Shown one piece after another: positions 25,651 to 35,682 of a DNA stretch of 64,000 nucleotides. The translations under genes and the position numbers were made by a program. Source of the DNA: Kwoniella botswanensis (Eukaryota > Basidiomycota > Tremellomycetes > Tremellales > Cryptococcaceae); NCBI RefSeq assembly GCF_036426115.1, contig NC_088599.1, positions 9,570,001-9,634,000 of the forward strand, read 5' to 3'. Every line of letters begins with the position of its first letter. Position 1 is the stretch's first letter. The notes beneath the pieces are model-generated. The model did no database searches. It was not told where the DNA came from and saw only the letters and a program-made list of their open reading frames with translations.

Positions 25651-27008
25651 ATGACTTTAGGTGGTAGAAAACTCATAAGGTGAGTTTAGCTCAGTCACAG
25701 TCACATCAGGTCGGTCATCCGAAGCCGACTTGCTGATTCCATTTGGGTAGTTTCGGTGTAGACGTGGATGCAGTAGCAGGATGGTAAGTCACTTGATCTC
25801 TTTTCAACAGTTCAGGGTGCTTACAAGTGTACTTGTCTGCTCAGGCTCGGGTCCTATGGTGGGGAAGATTCCCCTGGAGACATCTCACGAGGAATGTTCG
25901 CGGGAGAAGTGGGATGTCCTAGATTACTGAAACTTTTCGCCAAGTACGGTATAAAAACTACATGGTTCATCCCCGGACATAGTTTGGATACCTTCCCGGA
26001 AGAAATGGCAGCCGTCAGAGATGCGGGACATGAAATGTAAGTGTAGCTTAGCTAATAATCGCTTAAAGTTGTCATAGAAGCTAACTCATGGCTGATATAG
26101 TGGATTACACGGTTATTCCCATGAAAACCCTACTGCCATGAGCCCAGAACAACAGAGAGATATCCTCGAACACACTTTCAAGCAATTAACTGAATTTTGC
26201 GGTAAACCCCCTGTGGGGAGTGTAGCGCCATGGTGGGAGGTCAGTAAGGAAGGTACAGAAATGTTGTTGGAAAAGGGCATTCTGTATGGTGAGTCAACCG
26301 CTACCAGATAGTATTCTTGATAGTTTGATATCCCGAATCCTCAACAGAATCTATCTGACAATCTACTGACTGTGACGACCCTCAGACCATTCGTTTCAAC
26401 ACCACGATTGTTTGCCATACTACCTTCGAATGGGCGACAGTTGGAAACCAATTGATTACAAAGAGAAAGCTAAGAGCTGGATGGAACCGTTGAAGAAGGG
26501 TGAAACGACTGGGATGGTTCAGATACCTGCTAATTGGGATGTAAGCTCACGTCTTATTGTCATTTCTATGGAGCCGAAAGGTCCACTGACGCATCTCTGT
26601 TGTGGCCAGCTCGACGACCTACCACCTATGATGTTCGTCAAAGGATCTTCAAACGGATTCGTGGATGCTCGAACGATCGAAAACAAATGGAAAGATCATT
26701 TCACCTATTGTCTGAGGGAATACCCAGATGGATTCTGTATGCCTATCACCATCCATCCAGACGTCTCAGGTAGACCTCGTAAGTGGACATTCTACACTTG
26801 GCATATCGTTATCTCCGGAAACACTCAGTTGGAGTAACATCGCTCACTGGTTTACGGGTGATTAGACGTTCTTATGATGCTCGAACGATTCATCGAATGG
26901 GTAAACACCCATGATGGTATAGAATGGGTACCTATGAAAGATATCCAAGAACAGTTTAGGAAATCCAACGCTGCTCCACAAGGAGCCGTGATGCCTAAGG
27001 GTTTATAG
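25651..27008 (+). CDS. NodB-type polysaccharide deacetylase
   Basis: Carbohydrate-esterase-4 family metal-dependent deacetylase. It begins [10 protein letters not shown] with no signal peptide, so it is probably intracellular. The NodB motif 1 is split by introns: [12 protein letters not shown] then [20 protein letters not shown]. Motif 2 follows as [15 protein letters not shown] (about 26030-26130), with the two His that bind metal. [14 protein letters not shown] and a C-terminal [18 protein letters not shown] complete the barrel. Seven or so short introns; about 310 aa. The GVDVDAV and HGYSHENP signatures resemble the group containing Helicobacter pylori PgdA and allantoinase-like PuuE rather than fungal chitin deacetylases. 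A cell-wall substrate is therefore uncertain, and a small amide or imide substrate is possible. Confidence 0.87.
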
Positions 27009-27310
27009 GTAAAGATAGTATCCATCAGTCAATTTTTGGGGATTTCCTAAGGAAAGTTATGTATTGATATAGCTATGAGATTGAGTATAACCTCTTCTGG
27101 CTGGCGATCGGAGGAGGATACTCTTCTTGACCGTCAGATAATTAGATGATGCGGACACGAGGTTCTGTTCGAAACAAATTCCCCTGGTGATCGGTGTATT
27201 GCCTTTATCGCTTCAAGTGGTCAAACTGATCCAGACGTGCAAGATTGGTGATTATACTACTTGTATCACAAAGCTAACAGGTGACCATGCTTCACAGTCG
27301 TCTCATCTGA
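27009..27310. other. Convergent intergenic stretch
   Basis: 3' ends of the deacetylase (plus) and the FAD monooxygenase (minus) meet here. No other signal is seen. Confidence 0.45.
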
Positions 27311-28666
27311 TCATTCCTTCCAATCATACAGCGGTAACTTATATTTCTCTCCGCTCTCAAAAGCAGGAGCGACGTATTTCCCCATAACTTCCAACACCCT
27401 GCTCCGGACGATGAACGAAAACATCCTATTTCTAATCCATATTGCCCAAGCCGTCTGAGGGGCCATAGCAGTCTTGATGAAAGGAGGTAAATTCTGCAAA
27501 TCATCGATTATAGGTCTCATCCGATCATTATACGCTTCTAAACCTGCTCTGATCCCTTTTCCCTCTTTTTGAGCGCTCATCAATTCTCCAGCTAATATAT
27601 ATCCTCCAGTCAGAGCGAGCGAAGTTCCCGCTCCAGTAGGACCAGGTGCATAACCTGCATCTCCGACTAATACGAAGTTCCCTTCAGAGGAATATAGTCG
27701 AGGAAGTTTGACTTGTACCCATTCTCCAGCATAGAAATCATTAGATCGAGAATTCATCATTCCTCTTAAGATCTCTTCGGTCCTCCAACCAGATCCTCCG
27801 AATATATCATGTACATATCTCTTCAATTGTGATTCACCAGCTTTCAGAGCTTGTCTAAAATCTTCAAGTTCCTTCGAAGATGTAGTCTGTTTGGTAGCTA
27901 CGACTTTCGTGCGTTCCTTTTGAGTATTATCTAAAAATATCACCCGTCCACCAGGAGCAGAATGGGCTAATGCCAAATTAGTATTTGTATTGTCCTCGGG
28001 TCCCTTGGGTATAGAGAAGTTGGCTGTCCAGGAATTAACTGGGTTCAAGTGATCTTTCGGCGAGAAATCAGACCCCATTCCTATACCTCGAGCACGGGAC
28101 ATAGACCCTCCGCAATCTACCACTAAATCATATGTTCCAGTTGGTAGTTGTCCATTCATAAATCCAACTTCCACTTGCCCATCACAATCGCCATTATATC
28201 CAGTACTCGTAGGAGTGATTGATGATATTTCTTCTCCAAATACATAGTTTATGGGAATTCTGGGATTAGGAAGGTTGATGGATAGATCAACAATGATTTC
28301 AGATAAATCACCACGATAAATCTCATATTCCGATAATAAAGATTGTCCATCATTATTATTATTCTTCTTCTCTTTGTTATCGTTATTTCCTCCTAAAACA
28401 CCAAAGGTTCCTCCATTCGTAGGATTCACCAAAGATATACCTCTAAGATCTAATTTCTTCTTGAGAACTTGTTCTTCCATACCTTTCATCTGATGCATGA
28501 CCTTCAGACCAAGATGTCTAATATCGACATTATGTCCTGCCGTACGGAGTTGAGGGAATCGTTCGATGACTGTCACGCTAGCTCCGGCTCGAGCTAGCCA
28601 GTAGGTCGTGGTGGGTCCTGCGATGGACGCCCCGCACACGAGTACTTTGAGGTTCGACAGAGACAT
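27311..28666 (-). CDS. FAD-dependent monooxygenase, intronless
   Basis: Class A flavoprotein hydroxylase (PHBH/TetX-like fold). The single 451-codon exon opens with a Rossmann FAD-binding site, VLVCGASIAGPTTTYWLARA with the ribose-binding acid in VIERFP (residues about 8-38). A central LVVDCGGSMSRARG corresponds to the family's 'ADG-x-S-x-R' motif with a Cys-Gly-Gly variation. The second FAD motif is NFVLVGDAGYAPGPTGAGTS (about residue 355), followed by LALTGGYILAGEL. There is no signal peptide or membrane segment. Most neighbours have five or more introns, so the intronless structure may mean retroposition or horizontal acquisition, but codon choice looks similar to the neighbours by eye. 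The substrate is unknown. Confidence 0.88.
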   Translation of the reverse strand: MSLSNLKVLVCGASIAGPTTTYWLARAGASVTVIERFPQLRTAGHNVDIRHLGLKVMHQMKGMEEQVLKKKLDLRGISLVNPTNGGTFGVLGGNNDNKEKKNNNNDGQSLLSEYEIYRGDLSEIIVDLSINLPNPRIPINYVFGEEISSITPTSTGYNGDCDGQVEVGFMNGQLPTGTYDLVVDCGGSMSRARGIGMGSDFSPKDHLNPVNSWTANFSIPKGPEDNTNTNLALAHSAPGGRVIFLDNTQKERTKVVATKQTTSSKELEDFRQALKAGESQLKRYVHDIFGGSGWRTEEILRGMMNSRSNDFYAGEWVQVKLPRLYSSEGNFVLVGDAGYAPGPTGAGTSLALTGGYILAGELMSAQKEGKGIRAGLEAYNDRMRPIIDDLQNLPPFIKTAMAPQTAWAIWIRNRMFSFIVRSRVLEVMGKYVAPAFESGEKYKLPLYDWKE

Positions 28667-29501
28667 TGATTTATAAGGATTGATGCAGCGTTGCTGTTCG
28701 TTTGGTCATAGTAAAGCCAGTGATGTCGATGCCAGTATTTCATACTGTATGCAACATACTATACCCGTACTTATAGCTATGCAGCTTGTAAAGTAAACAA
28801 ACCCTTCAGGTGCTTCGGTCTCGGTCTATCCACATTCATGTGATAAGGTCCTTCGAAATCTATTTATAGAAGCGCCGAGGGCGGCGAAGATAAGTTGAGA
28901 ATTGTGGGTACAACAGACGTTCTTCTGTGTTTTACAGTAGCAGGAACGTACTGTGGGCGCATCGCATCCTGGAGATGATCACGGGAGGTTGTACTGTCAT
29001 TTATACCTTCATCTATACATTCACAAAAGATCCTCAAATTACGATACTTACTGTATAGTATGTCCTATTTCCTGATTGAGCAATCACCATCATAGCTACG
29101 AGGTTTATCCATTGTCTAGACGGCGGTTTCATGCATCTATGGGACTGATCGTATACACACAGCTTTTCTTGAGTACATAGGTTGCTTGAATGATATGACC
29201 TCCTGGAAACATGATCTGCTGTTTTATCATTGATCTTGCTCAAAACCACATCCCCTCGACGATGTATCTGCGACTAAATCCTTTCATAGTCTGGTTGATC
29301 ATTATTGTATATCCATTTACAGATCGTTGCTTTGTACGATATACTTCATACTTTGAGATAGATTGAACAAAGAATTTGGTTGATGGATAGTATACATAAG
29401 CTTTGAGCTAGGCCGACTCCATGAGGACCGTCGTTTTATTAACCTATTATATTCAATTTAATCCGTTTGGTTGACTGATTTCCGCAAATAGCACATTAAA
29501 A
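28667..29501. other. Divergent intergenic stretch
   Basis: 5' region between the FAD monooxygenase (minus) and the small orphan gene (plus). It is AT-rich. No coding exon is recognised, and a minus frame at 29034-29249 lacks protein-like features. Confidence 0.45.
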
Positions 29502-29947
29502 ATGTCCACTCAATTACAAGTCATATCATCCAGTATGTACAACACCATCAAATCCAATTTCATCTCCAATCATTCGAGCTGATCAGATTGTGTTCCCTGA
29601 CTTAGCTCACGAAGCAGGTGGACTGAAAATCACCTTTCGATCAGCTGACGCCATAGAGCGAGAGAAGGGGTAAATTATGTTCCTGTATGTTCCACTTAGA
29701 TTCCAATATCACGATACTGATCCATCGCATACGTGTGGTCAGTAGCGATAAAAGATCCGTGTCAAATTCAATGAGTAACAGTAGCAGTAGATGCTCATTG
29801 CATCATAATGATTTCCTACCAGCTTTCTTGGATGCTTTGCCCGATCCACCTTCCAACAAGGAACAGGCCCACCTCGCTGTTCCAGTGGATGATAGGGAGA
29901 GTATCAATGCAGTAGCTGGGATCGCGGAGAAGGTGAAGAAAGATTAA
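29502..29947 (+). CDS. Small orphan protein, three exons
   Basis: Not recognised. Exon 1 (MSTQLQVISS) ends at a gtatgt donor. Exon 2, after a cttag acceptor, reads THEAGGLKITFRSADAIERE. Exon 3, after a gtcag acceptor near 29740, reads SDKRSVSNSMSNSSSRC, then FLPAFLDALPDPPSNKEQ and ends AVAGIAEKVKKD. The frame stays open across both joins, and both introns have good borders, which supports a real gene. About 105 aa, hydrophilic, with no signal peptide or membrane helix. Function unknown. Confidence 0.6.
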
Positions 29948-30025
29948 CTAAATCTGCACATCTATGCAGAACGGTGTATTGCATAACAATACTTCATGCA
30001 TTTGATACTCCACTTACAAGGCTGA

Positions 30026-31573
30026 TCACTCAGTCATACCTTGTGCAACAGCCTCATCCCAAGCATCTTTGAATTCCTGCATACTCCTCCCCTGGCTCAA
30101 CTCAATCATCTCCAATGGCATCATATTAGATTGATAGGTTGGTGCGTTTCTACTAACCGAAGGGTGTGCTTTCGAATCGATAATTCTGAATATCGGTAAT
30201 CTACTTCTAATTGCATTTTCGCTTTCTTGCAGAGGCTGGGTCGAAGAGTTGAGTATCGATAAAAGTTCTTCATAAGTGAACAACAGAGGATCGACGGATG
30301 ATCGATAGGGTTGAAAATCTATTATTTGGGCTGAAACAAAATTCGGTGAAAGGTATAGATCGAATATGTCTGATTCACACATCCGAACGCTATAAGCTAC
30401 TGTATGTATAATGACACATGGTGGTCACTCACAATCACCAGCTTCACCGTCCATATAATTCTCTCTTATCTCATCTTCCCAAATTGCTCTCACCGTATCA
30501 CATATTTTGATTCTGGTATCCTCATTTTGAAGATGATCGTAGAATACATTATCCCTCTGTGTTATACCTACCCATCACAATCATTCTCAGTCAGCTTGTG
30601 TAGTCCATAAAACATCGTTATAGTCAGCGATCAACTGACCTATAAGAGTATTATTCCTTACGAAACATCTAACCTCCCTTGAAGGATTTATATCCTGAAA
30701 CCGTTTTAGGACCAACTCCAATTTCGGTCTTCTTGCACCCCCACTCCCTTCTCCTTGTTGGTCCGAAGAGCAATCAAGATAGGCTCTTGTGGGATCAAGG
30801 TCGTGGGAAATGAAGTCGCTGGATTTCAGCAAGAGGTATACGTCCGATGGGGAAGTGCAATGCAGTGGACCGGAAGATGTCTGAGGGAGTATGAACGCTG
30901 CATCCTAAAAGCACGACAGATGATCGTTAGCCCTTCCTGGACGATTGTATGTGTCGCTATAACAGTAATCAGAGTGACCGACGTAGGGAATGCGGAAGTA
31001 CATACCTTTGGGGCAGTCCAGTTGAGCTTGGGGAATACCGACCCATCATATTTCTCTATGACCTGCCGTATAGCTGCGTTCAATTTAGGTAGGTGATAGA
31101 CCGGTGCGTCGGATGATTCGCTAGACAAAGAGGCATTTGAAGATGATCGTCGACGAGTGGGTGAGGTACATGACTCGGGAGGATATCGTCTATAATCATG
31201 CAAATAACATTGATACCGATAATAACGTCAATATCCAAACTTCCGGCAAGATGTGATGATAAGAAGGTCTGAACTCACCCTTCACTCCCTTCGGGTAAGA
31301 ATATCGAATCTGCTTCAAGCCACTACATCAAGCACAAAACTCAGATCAGCAGTCACATCCTATAATCTACGCATCCTGGAATGTAGGATTAATGCCTACA
31401 TGCAAGAACTCCTCTTCCTCTCCTAAATCCGATAGATCAATGACGGTACTATCAAAAGTTATATCTTCAAAGGTATCATACCATGAGGATGTCCGAGCGG
31501 CGTCGATCTGCTGGCGACTGAGGATGGGGAATAGATCGTACTCTTCATCTGAGGTTGGTATAGGTATGGGCAT
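30026..31573 (-). CDS. CDC123: CDC123 (eIF2 assembly factor)
   Basis: Homologue of Cdc123/D123, the ATP-grasp-like chaperone that joins the alpha and gamma subunits of eIF2. Exon 1 has SSWYDTFEDITFDSTVIDLS (family form S-x-W-Y-x2-F). Next comes PKLNWTAPKVCTSAFPTSVT-like sequence around 31015, followed by the exon at about 30832-30640 with LLKSSDFISHDLDPTRAYLD and FQDINPSREVRCFVRNNTLIG, hallmarks of the family. The last exon carries SAQIIDFQPYRSSVDPLLFT, equivalent to the D-x-N-P-W metal/ATP site of Cdc123. The usual Asn-Pro-Trp is replaced by Phe-Gln-Pro-Tyr. About 400 aa. I chose the ATG at 31573 because of its ccaccATG context; an in-frame ATG 36 nt upstream (31609) is possible. Confidence 0.88.
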
Positions 31574-32832
31574 GGTGGTCAGATATGGAAAGGTATGACG
31601 GTAATGCATCAAAGAACGAAAGTAAAGAGGTTTTTGTTGCTTTGTTGCTTTGTTTTCATTTTTGGTCGATTCGAAGATTCAAAGTGGAGGTCAACTCACA
31701 CTTGGGTGGCAAAAAAGCGAATCAATACTGTGGCATCGCCGAGATTGGGCTGGTATTTTGGCAGGAAGAGCTACTATGGAGACATCAGGTAACATGGGTG
31801 AGACAGACTGGCAAATAGACAGTACATCGCAGGATGTACTTCAATCTACTAGACAATCTAACAGCCTTGAGCCGCGGGCGATGAGGTCCGTTCAATATTA
31901 CCAATTCATTTGCCTAACTAACGGTTGATCACGCTTGTTAGACTGAATCATCTCATAGGCATCAAGGGGGATTTATCTTCGACGACCAAGTATAGGACCT
32001 TAGAAAGACCTACAACAGATTATAGGACCTGTATTGACTTCGTCGAACATGGAAAGAGATCTTACAATTCATGCTTAATTAGTCACGATATCGTATATCC
32101 ACCATTTCAATTTAGTCCTGACTCATACCATCTAAGACATGTCAATTGTCTCACCTGATAGATCGTCTTGTCCGCTTCAACAACTATTATCATTTTCGAG
32201 GTTCTCACGTCAGCTGTAAGCTTTTTGTTTTCAGTCAGAGAGGTTTCAGACCACGATTTACCATACCATACCATACTATGGTCATTACCGATTTCGAGCG
32301 ATACCAGGATTTGATCACATCATCTAAAACAATGTCTAACGACAAAATCGAACGTTGACATTCTTTATCCATTTTCGTCGACTGTTTGACCCACGATGAA
32401 AACTCGACTACTACACTACTTTTCTTTCCTTTCCGTTCCTTTCTTTTCTTCTGCGTCCAGAACGTGGAGTCGAATTTAGAATCTGCTGGAATCGTTTGAG
32501 AAGCGGATATGAAAGGGATCGTAGTCATCAAAACCAAGAACAAAGGTATAAATAGCTTACTATGATATGAAAGGAATCGAAAAGATCAGGCCGAACAAAC
32601 GAACATACGAACAGTTCATCGCACGAACGTTCATAGTATATATATATATATACTCAAATCCGATATCCGTTATCGACAAAGACAAACAGGAAGACCTGCC
32701 TAACTTGATCATCTATTACGATAAGAACCGTTCAGTCGAGCGAATCGTCTTAGACATTTACAGTAGATTACACGATCTCTACATCCTATCATTTTAGCCC
32801 AGATCATCTCACACACATATCAAACAAGTCAA
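31574..32832. other. 1.2 kb divergent intergenic stretch
   Basis: Lies between CDC123 (minus) and the small secreted protein gene (plus). Several overlapping frames at 31585-31928 have no protein-like composition. A pyrimidine-rich patch lies at 32415-32460 (tttctttcctttcc) and a short TA repeat at 32638-32653. Possibly a long regulatory region. Confidence 0.45.
32637..32654. repeat. Short TA dinucleotide repeat
   Basis: An (AT)n run of about 16 nt lies about 180 nt upstream of the small secreted protein gene. It could serve as a TATA region. Confidence 0.6.
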
Positions 32833-33258
32833 ATGGTCTACCTTCCAACATTCATACTATTCCTCATCCCGCTAGTGATGGGTCAGCCGACCCCCACCCA
32901 GCTATCCTCGGCGCCATCATCTACGAACAACCTCGTCCCATCATCTATACTTCACAACATACCCAACAGTACGCCTACACCTAATTTCGTTGGCAACCAC
33001 TCACATTCTGTACATCCAGCTTCCTCAGGCAAACATCACAAGAGAGCAGGGATAGACGATTATCTATGGATGAGCAGTATCCTCCGTGTCGTCGATAAGG
33101 GAGTGAACAGGCAGGATCAAAAGGATGAAGATAGTTTGGCTAAGGCTGCTTCGACGAAACAGGGTTTAGAAGGCGAGATTAGACTGGATGACACAATTTC
33201 GACGGGTGGCACTGGTGGGAAAGCGAAGAGAAGGAGAAGAAGGAGAAGTCATCCATAG
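32833..33258 (+). CDS. Small secreted protein with basic processing-like sites
   Basis: Not recognised. A single exon of 141 codons starts MVYLPTFILFLIPLVMG, a clear signal peptide with probable cleavage before QPTPT. A Ser/Thr/Pro-rich pro-region follows, with N-glycosylation-like NHS and NST sites, ending in HHKR at about residue 72, which fits Kex2 cleavage. The segment after it, AGIDDYLWMSSILRVVDKGV, is the most ordered part. The C-terminus ends in a run of Arg (KRRRRRRSHP). The layout (signal, glycosylated pro-part, KR, mature part) resembles secreted propeptides or small secreted effector-like proteins. No Cys is present. Which part, if any, is active is unknown. Confidence 0.65.
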   Translation: MVYLPTFILFLIPLVMGQPTPTQLSSAPSSTNNLVPSSILHNIPNSTPTPNFVGNHSHSVHPASSGKHHKRAGIDDYLWMSSILRVVDKGVNRQDQKDEDSLAKAASTKQGLEGEIRLDDTISTGGTGGKAKRRRRRRSHP

Positions 33259-33650
33259 ATCGAAGCAGCTTATCTATCTGGATGGAGAGAAACCTTTTTT
33301 TAGTTCCGTTGGACGAAGATCTGAATTAGATGGTGATATTGTGCATAGAGATAAAAACGTAGATATAGACATAGACATAGAGAATGAAAAGATCCAACAT
33401 TTGAGATCATTAAGATCGCGTTCCTTAATGTTGATCTTGATATAATATACAGATACGAACAAAAGTTGATTGTTGTGTTATTAGAAAAGGATGTATGTTA
33501 AGAGCGTTATAGACATTGATAGGGGATGGAATCTGGTTCCGCATTTGACGTATGAGAGAGATGATGGGTATGGGTCTGAATTACGTTGCATAAGTACAGT
33601 GTAACAGATTCATCGCCAAGAAGACTCACCAGCGTGTATTGGAGAACCGA
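33259..33650. other. Convergent intergenic stretch
   Basis: 3' ends of the secreted-protein gene (plus) and the small helical-protein gene (minus). It contains a tandem gatatagacatagacatagag stretch near 33360. Nothing else is seen. Confidence 0.45.
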
Positions 33651-34240
33651 TCAAATACTCTTATGTCTCTTCATCGATCCTCCCTCATCCACATCCATAC
33701 GAGAAGAATCTTCAGAACAGTAGTCATGTCTCAGTAGCAGATTGAAGCTTCACACATACGAGAATGAACATACCTTGCTCCTTGACCTCTACATGTTTCC
33801 TCTTCCGCATCTCCATTTTCATCGATCTAATATCCTCCCTCATCATTCTCACCACCATCCGCAGATCGTCGATTTCGTCAATAGGTTTATAAAGATTTAC
33901 CTCTGCATTGGATCGAGCTTGTCTGACTCGGATGTGTTGTCGACACTGATAGAGGAATTCTGTATCAATGTCTCAGTCGAATCAGTATCAAACCCAATGA
34001 GACCATCATATTAGCTTATCAGTGGTGACCAGGGTGGTATTCACCTTGCATGGTCACATGACTAGGCTTTATTCTATACAATGTCATAGCCTGAGTCATG
34101 ACCATTAGTGCGATGGTCAAATTAGTATGATGGACGAAGGTGAATAGTCGTAAACGAGGACGTACGGTAGCGAGTCGGACTTGGTCCATGATAGTCAGTT
34201 CGGTAGCTTGGTCAACAGCTGCTCGCAGGAGGTCTTCCAT
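33651..34240 (-). CDS. Small helical protein, unknown
   Basis: Not recognised. Three exons: MEDLLRAAVDQATELTIMDQ through IKPSHVTMQ; then, after a gatacag acceptor near 33964, EFLYQCRQHIRVRQARSN followed by DEIDDLRMVVRMMREDIR and a basic KMEMRKRKHVEVKEQ; then, after a ctgaag acceptor, DSSRMDVDEGGSMKRHKSI. The frame stays open across both introns. About 150 aa, mostly helical and amphipathic, with a coiled-coil-like middle. The ATG at 34240 follows directly on an aaaag, so an upstream exon is possible. The gene is divergent from MED31. A small subunit of a nuclear complex would fit, but this is only inference. Confidence 0.55.
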
Positions 34241-34536
34241 CTTTTCAGTGAGTACGGTACCAAAATTTCGAGGTATGATCAACTTTGGTTCAGCTCTGTG
34301 TTAAGGAGGGGATGGAGTATGCGGAGGAGAAGAAGGCAAATTGGAATGTTGGAAAGCCGAATGGAAGTAGAGAGAGGGGTTTGAGGAAAGACAATCACGA
34401 TCATCTACGCGGGAAGGCGGAGATACGCTCAGTCTCCGGCAATTCATCCTCCCGCTCGATCAACTGTTGTCAAAGAATGTTATAATGGACAGGTCAGTTG
34501 GTTCCTACACATGAGAAAGACCATACGAACAACAAA

Positions 34537-35323
34537 ATGCAGCAACATCCCACAATCCTACCTCCACCAGCTCTACCAGACGGATCGATACCACCACGAT
34601 CAAGGGAGAAGGAAGAGAATCTGATCAGATTCCAAGCGGAGCTAGAAGTGTGTTCACCATCTTTTCTAATCATCTTAACATTCCATATACTGACGAGCGC
34701 ATCGATGGAATCAGTTCATCCAATGTCTTTCGAACCCTCAATATCTCCATTCTCTAGCTACTCAAGGGTATTTCGGTAAAGAAACATTCATAAATTACTT
34801 GAAGTATTTGGAATATTGGAGAAAACCTCAATATGTCAAGTTCATCGTGTAAGCTGTTACTCTATTATCATTATCCTCCTTCTTCTGTCCAGTCATTGAC
34901 ACCATAATATACAAATGTCCGAAATACACCTTGCCACCGATAACATCTATTGGACATTCTGTGTGTATACTGACCAACCAATGCTCACTGATCATATAAA
35001 TCACCTTAGCTACCCAACATCCTTAATCTACCTTACACTCCTTCAATCATCTTTATTCCGAGAAAGACTCGCAGATCCGGTATTCGTAAACGAATTAATA
35101 AGAGTCGGTATCAAACGTCATGAAACATGGTATGTTTATTTTCCATTCTTTCCTTTTATTGTATCGATCCAGTCTGACCTTTATTGGTGGTTTATTTCCA
35201 CGCAGGCGTATCGAGAAACCACAGACTGCAAATGCAACTACAAGTACGAATAACGATGATGAGAAGAAAAATGTTGCTCCAGACGGTCAAATTATCAACA
35301 GTCACATTGAAGATGATGGATAA
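34537..35323 (+). CDS. MED31: Mediator subunit 31 (Soh1)
   Basis: Conserved middle-module subunit of the RNA polymerase II Mediator. Four exons: MQQHPTILPPPALPDGSIPP with RFQAELE; FIQCLSNPQYLHSLATQGYF plus INYLKYLEYWRKPQYVKFIV (the family core 'FVQCLANPxYLxxLAQ-x-G-Y', 34709-34848); YPTSLIYLTLLQSSLFRERL and RVGIKRHETW; and a hydrophilic tail after a cacgcag acceptor. The intron after FIV is about 160 nt, longer than usual here. The core corresponds closely to yeast and human MED31, while the tail and N-terminus are lineage-specific. About 150 aa. The start is the first in-frame ATG. Confidence 0.93.
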
Positions 35324-35682
35324 CTCCATCTTAATGGACGGAGGAAAGCAATAACAACAACACAATCTCAATCTAAATCATGTCTTCTCGGCCGTCCCGA
35401 GTCAAGCACCTGTATTTGAATTGATTTGGGGATCTCTACTTTCCCGGAATACCAGGATCGACATCACTCGCCATAGTCACGAACCATTCAAGATCACATC
35501 CAGTAGATCCTGTGCGAAGAAGGGAAAGCAAGAGCCCAGCTGAAACGGAATAAGACGAAGCATTAGATGGACTATTCTGTACTATTTACATATTCATGTT
35601 GTATTATATTACATATGTAATCATAAACTATCATAGTCTCATTCAATTTGAGTTAAAAATGTCGTCGAGATCACTAGAACGA
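35324..35682. other. Convergent intergenic stretch
   Basis: 3' untranslated regions of MED31 (plus) and AOS1 (minus) meet here. No other signal. Confidence 0.45.

Noticed and set aside
31585-31928. Three overlapping plus-strand frames upstream of the secreted-protein gene
   Set aside because: Same DNA open in several frames with no protein-like composition; probably chance in a promoter region.
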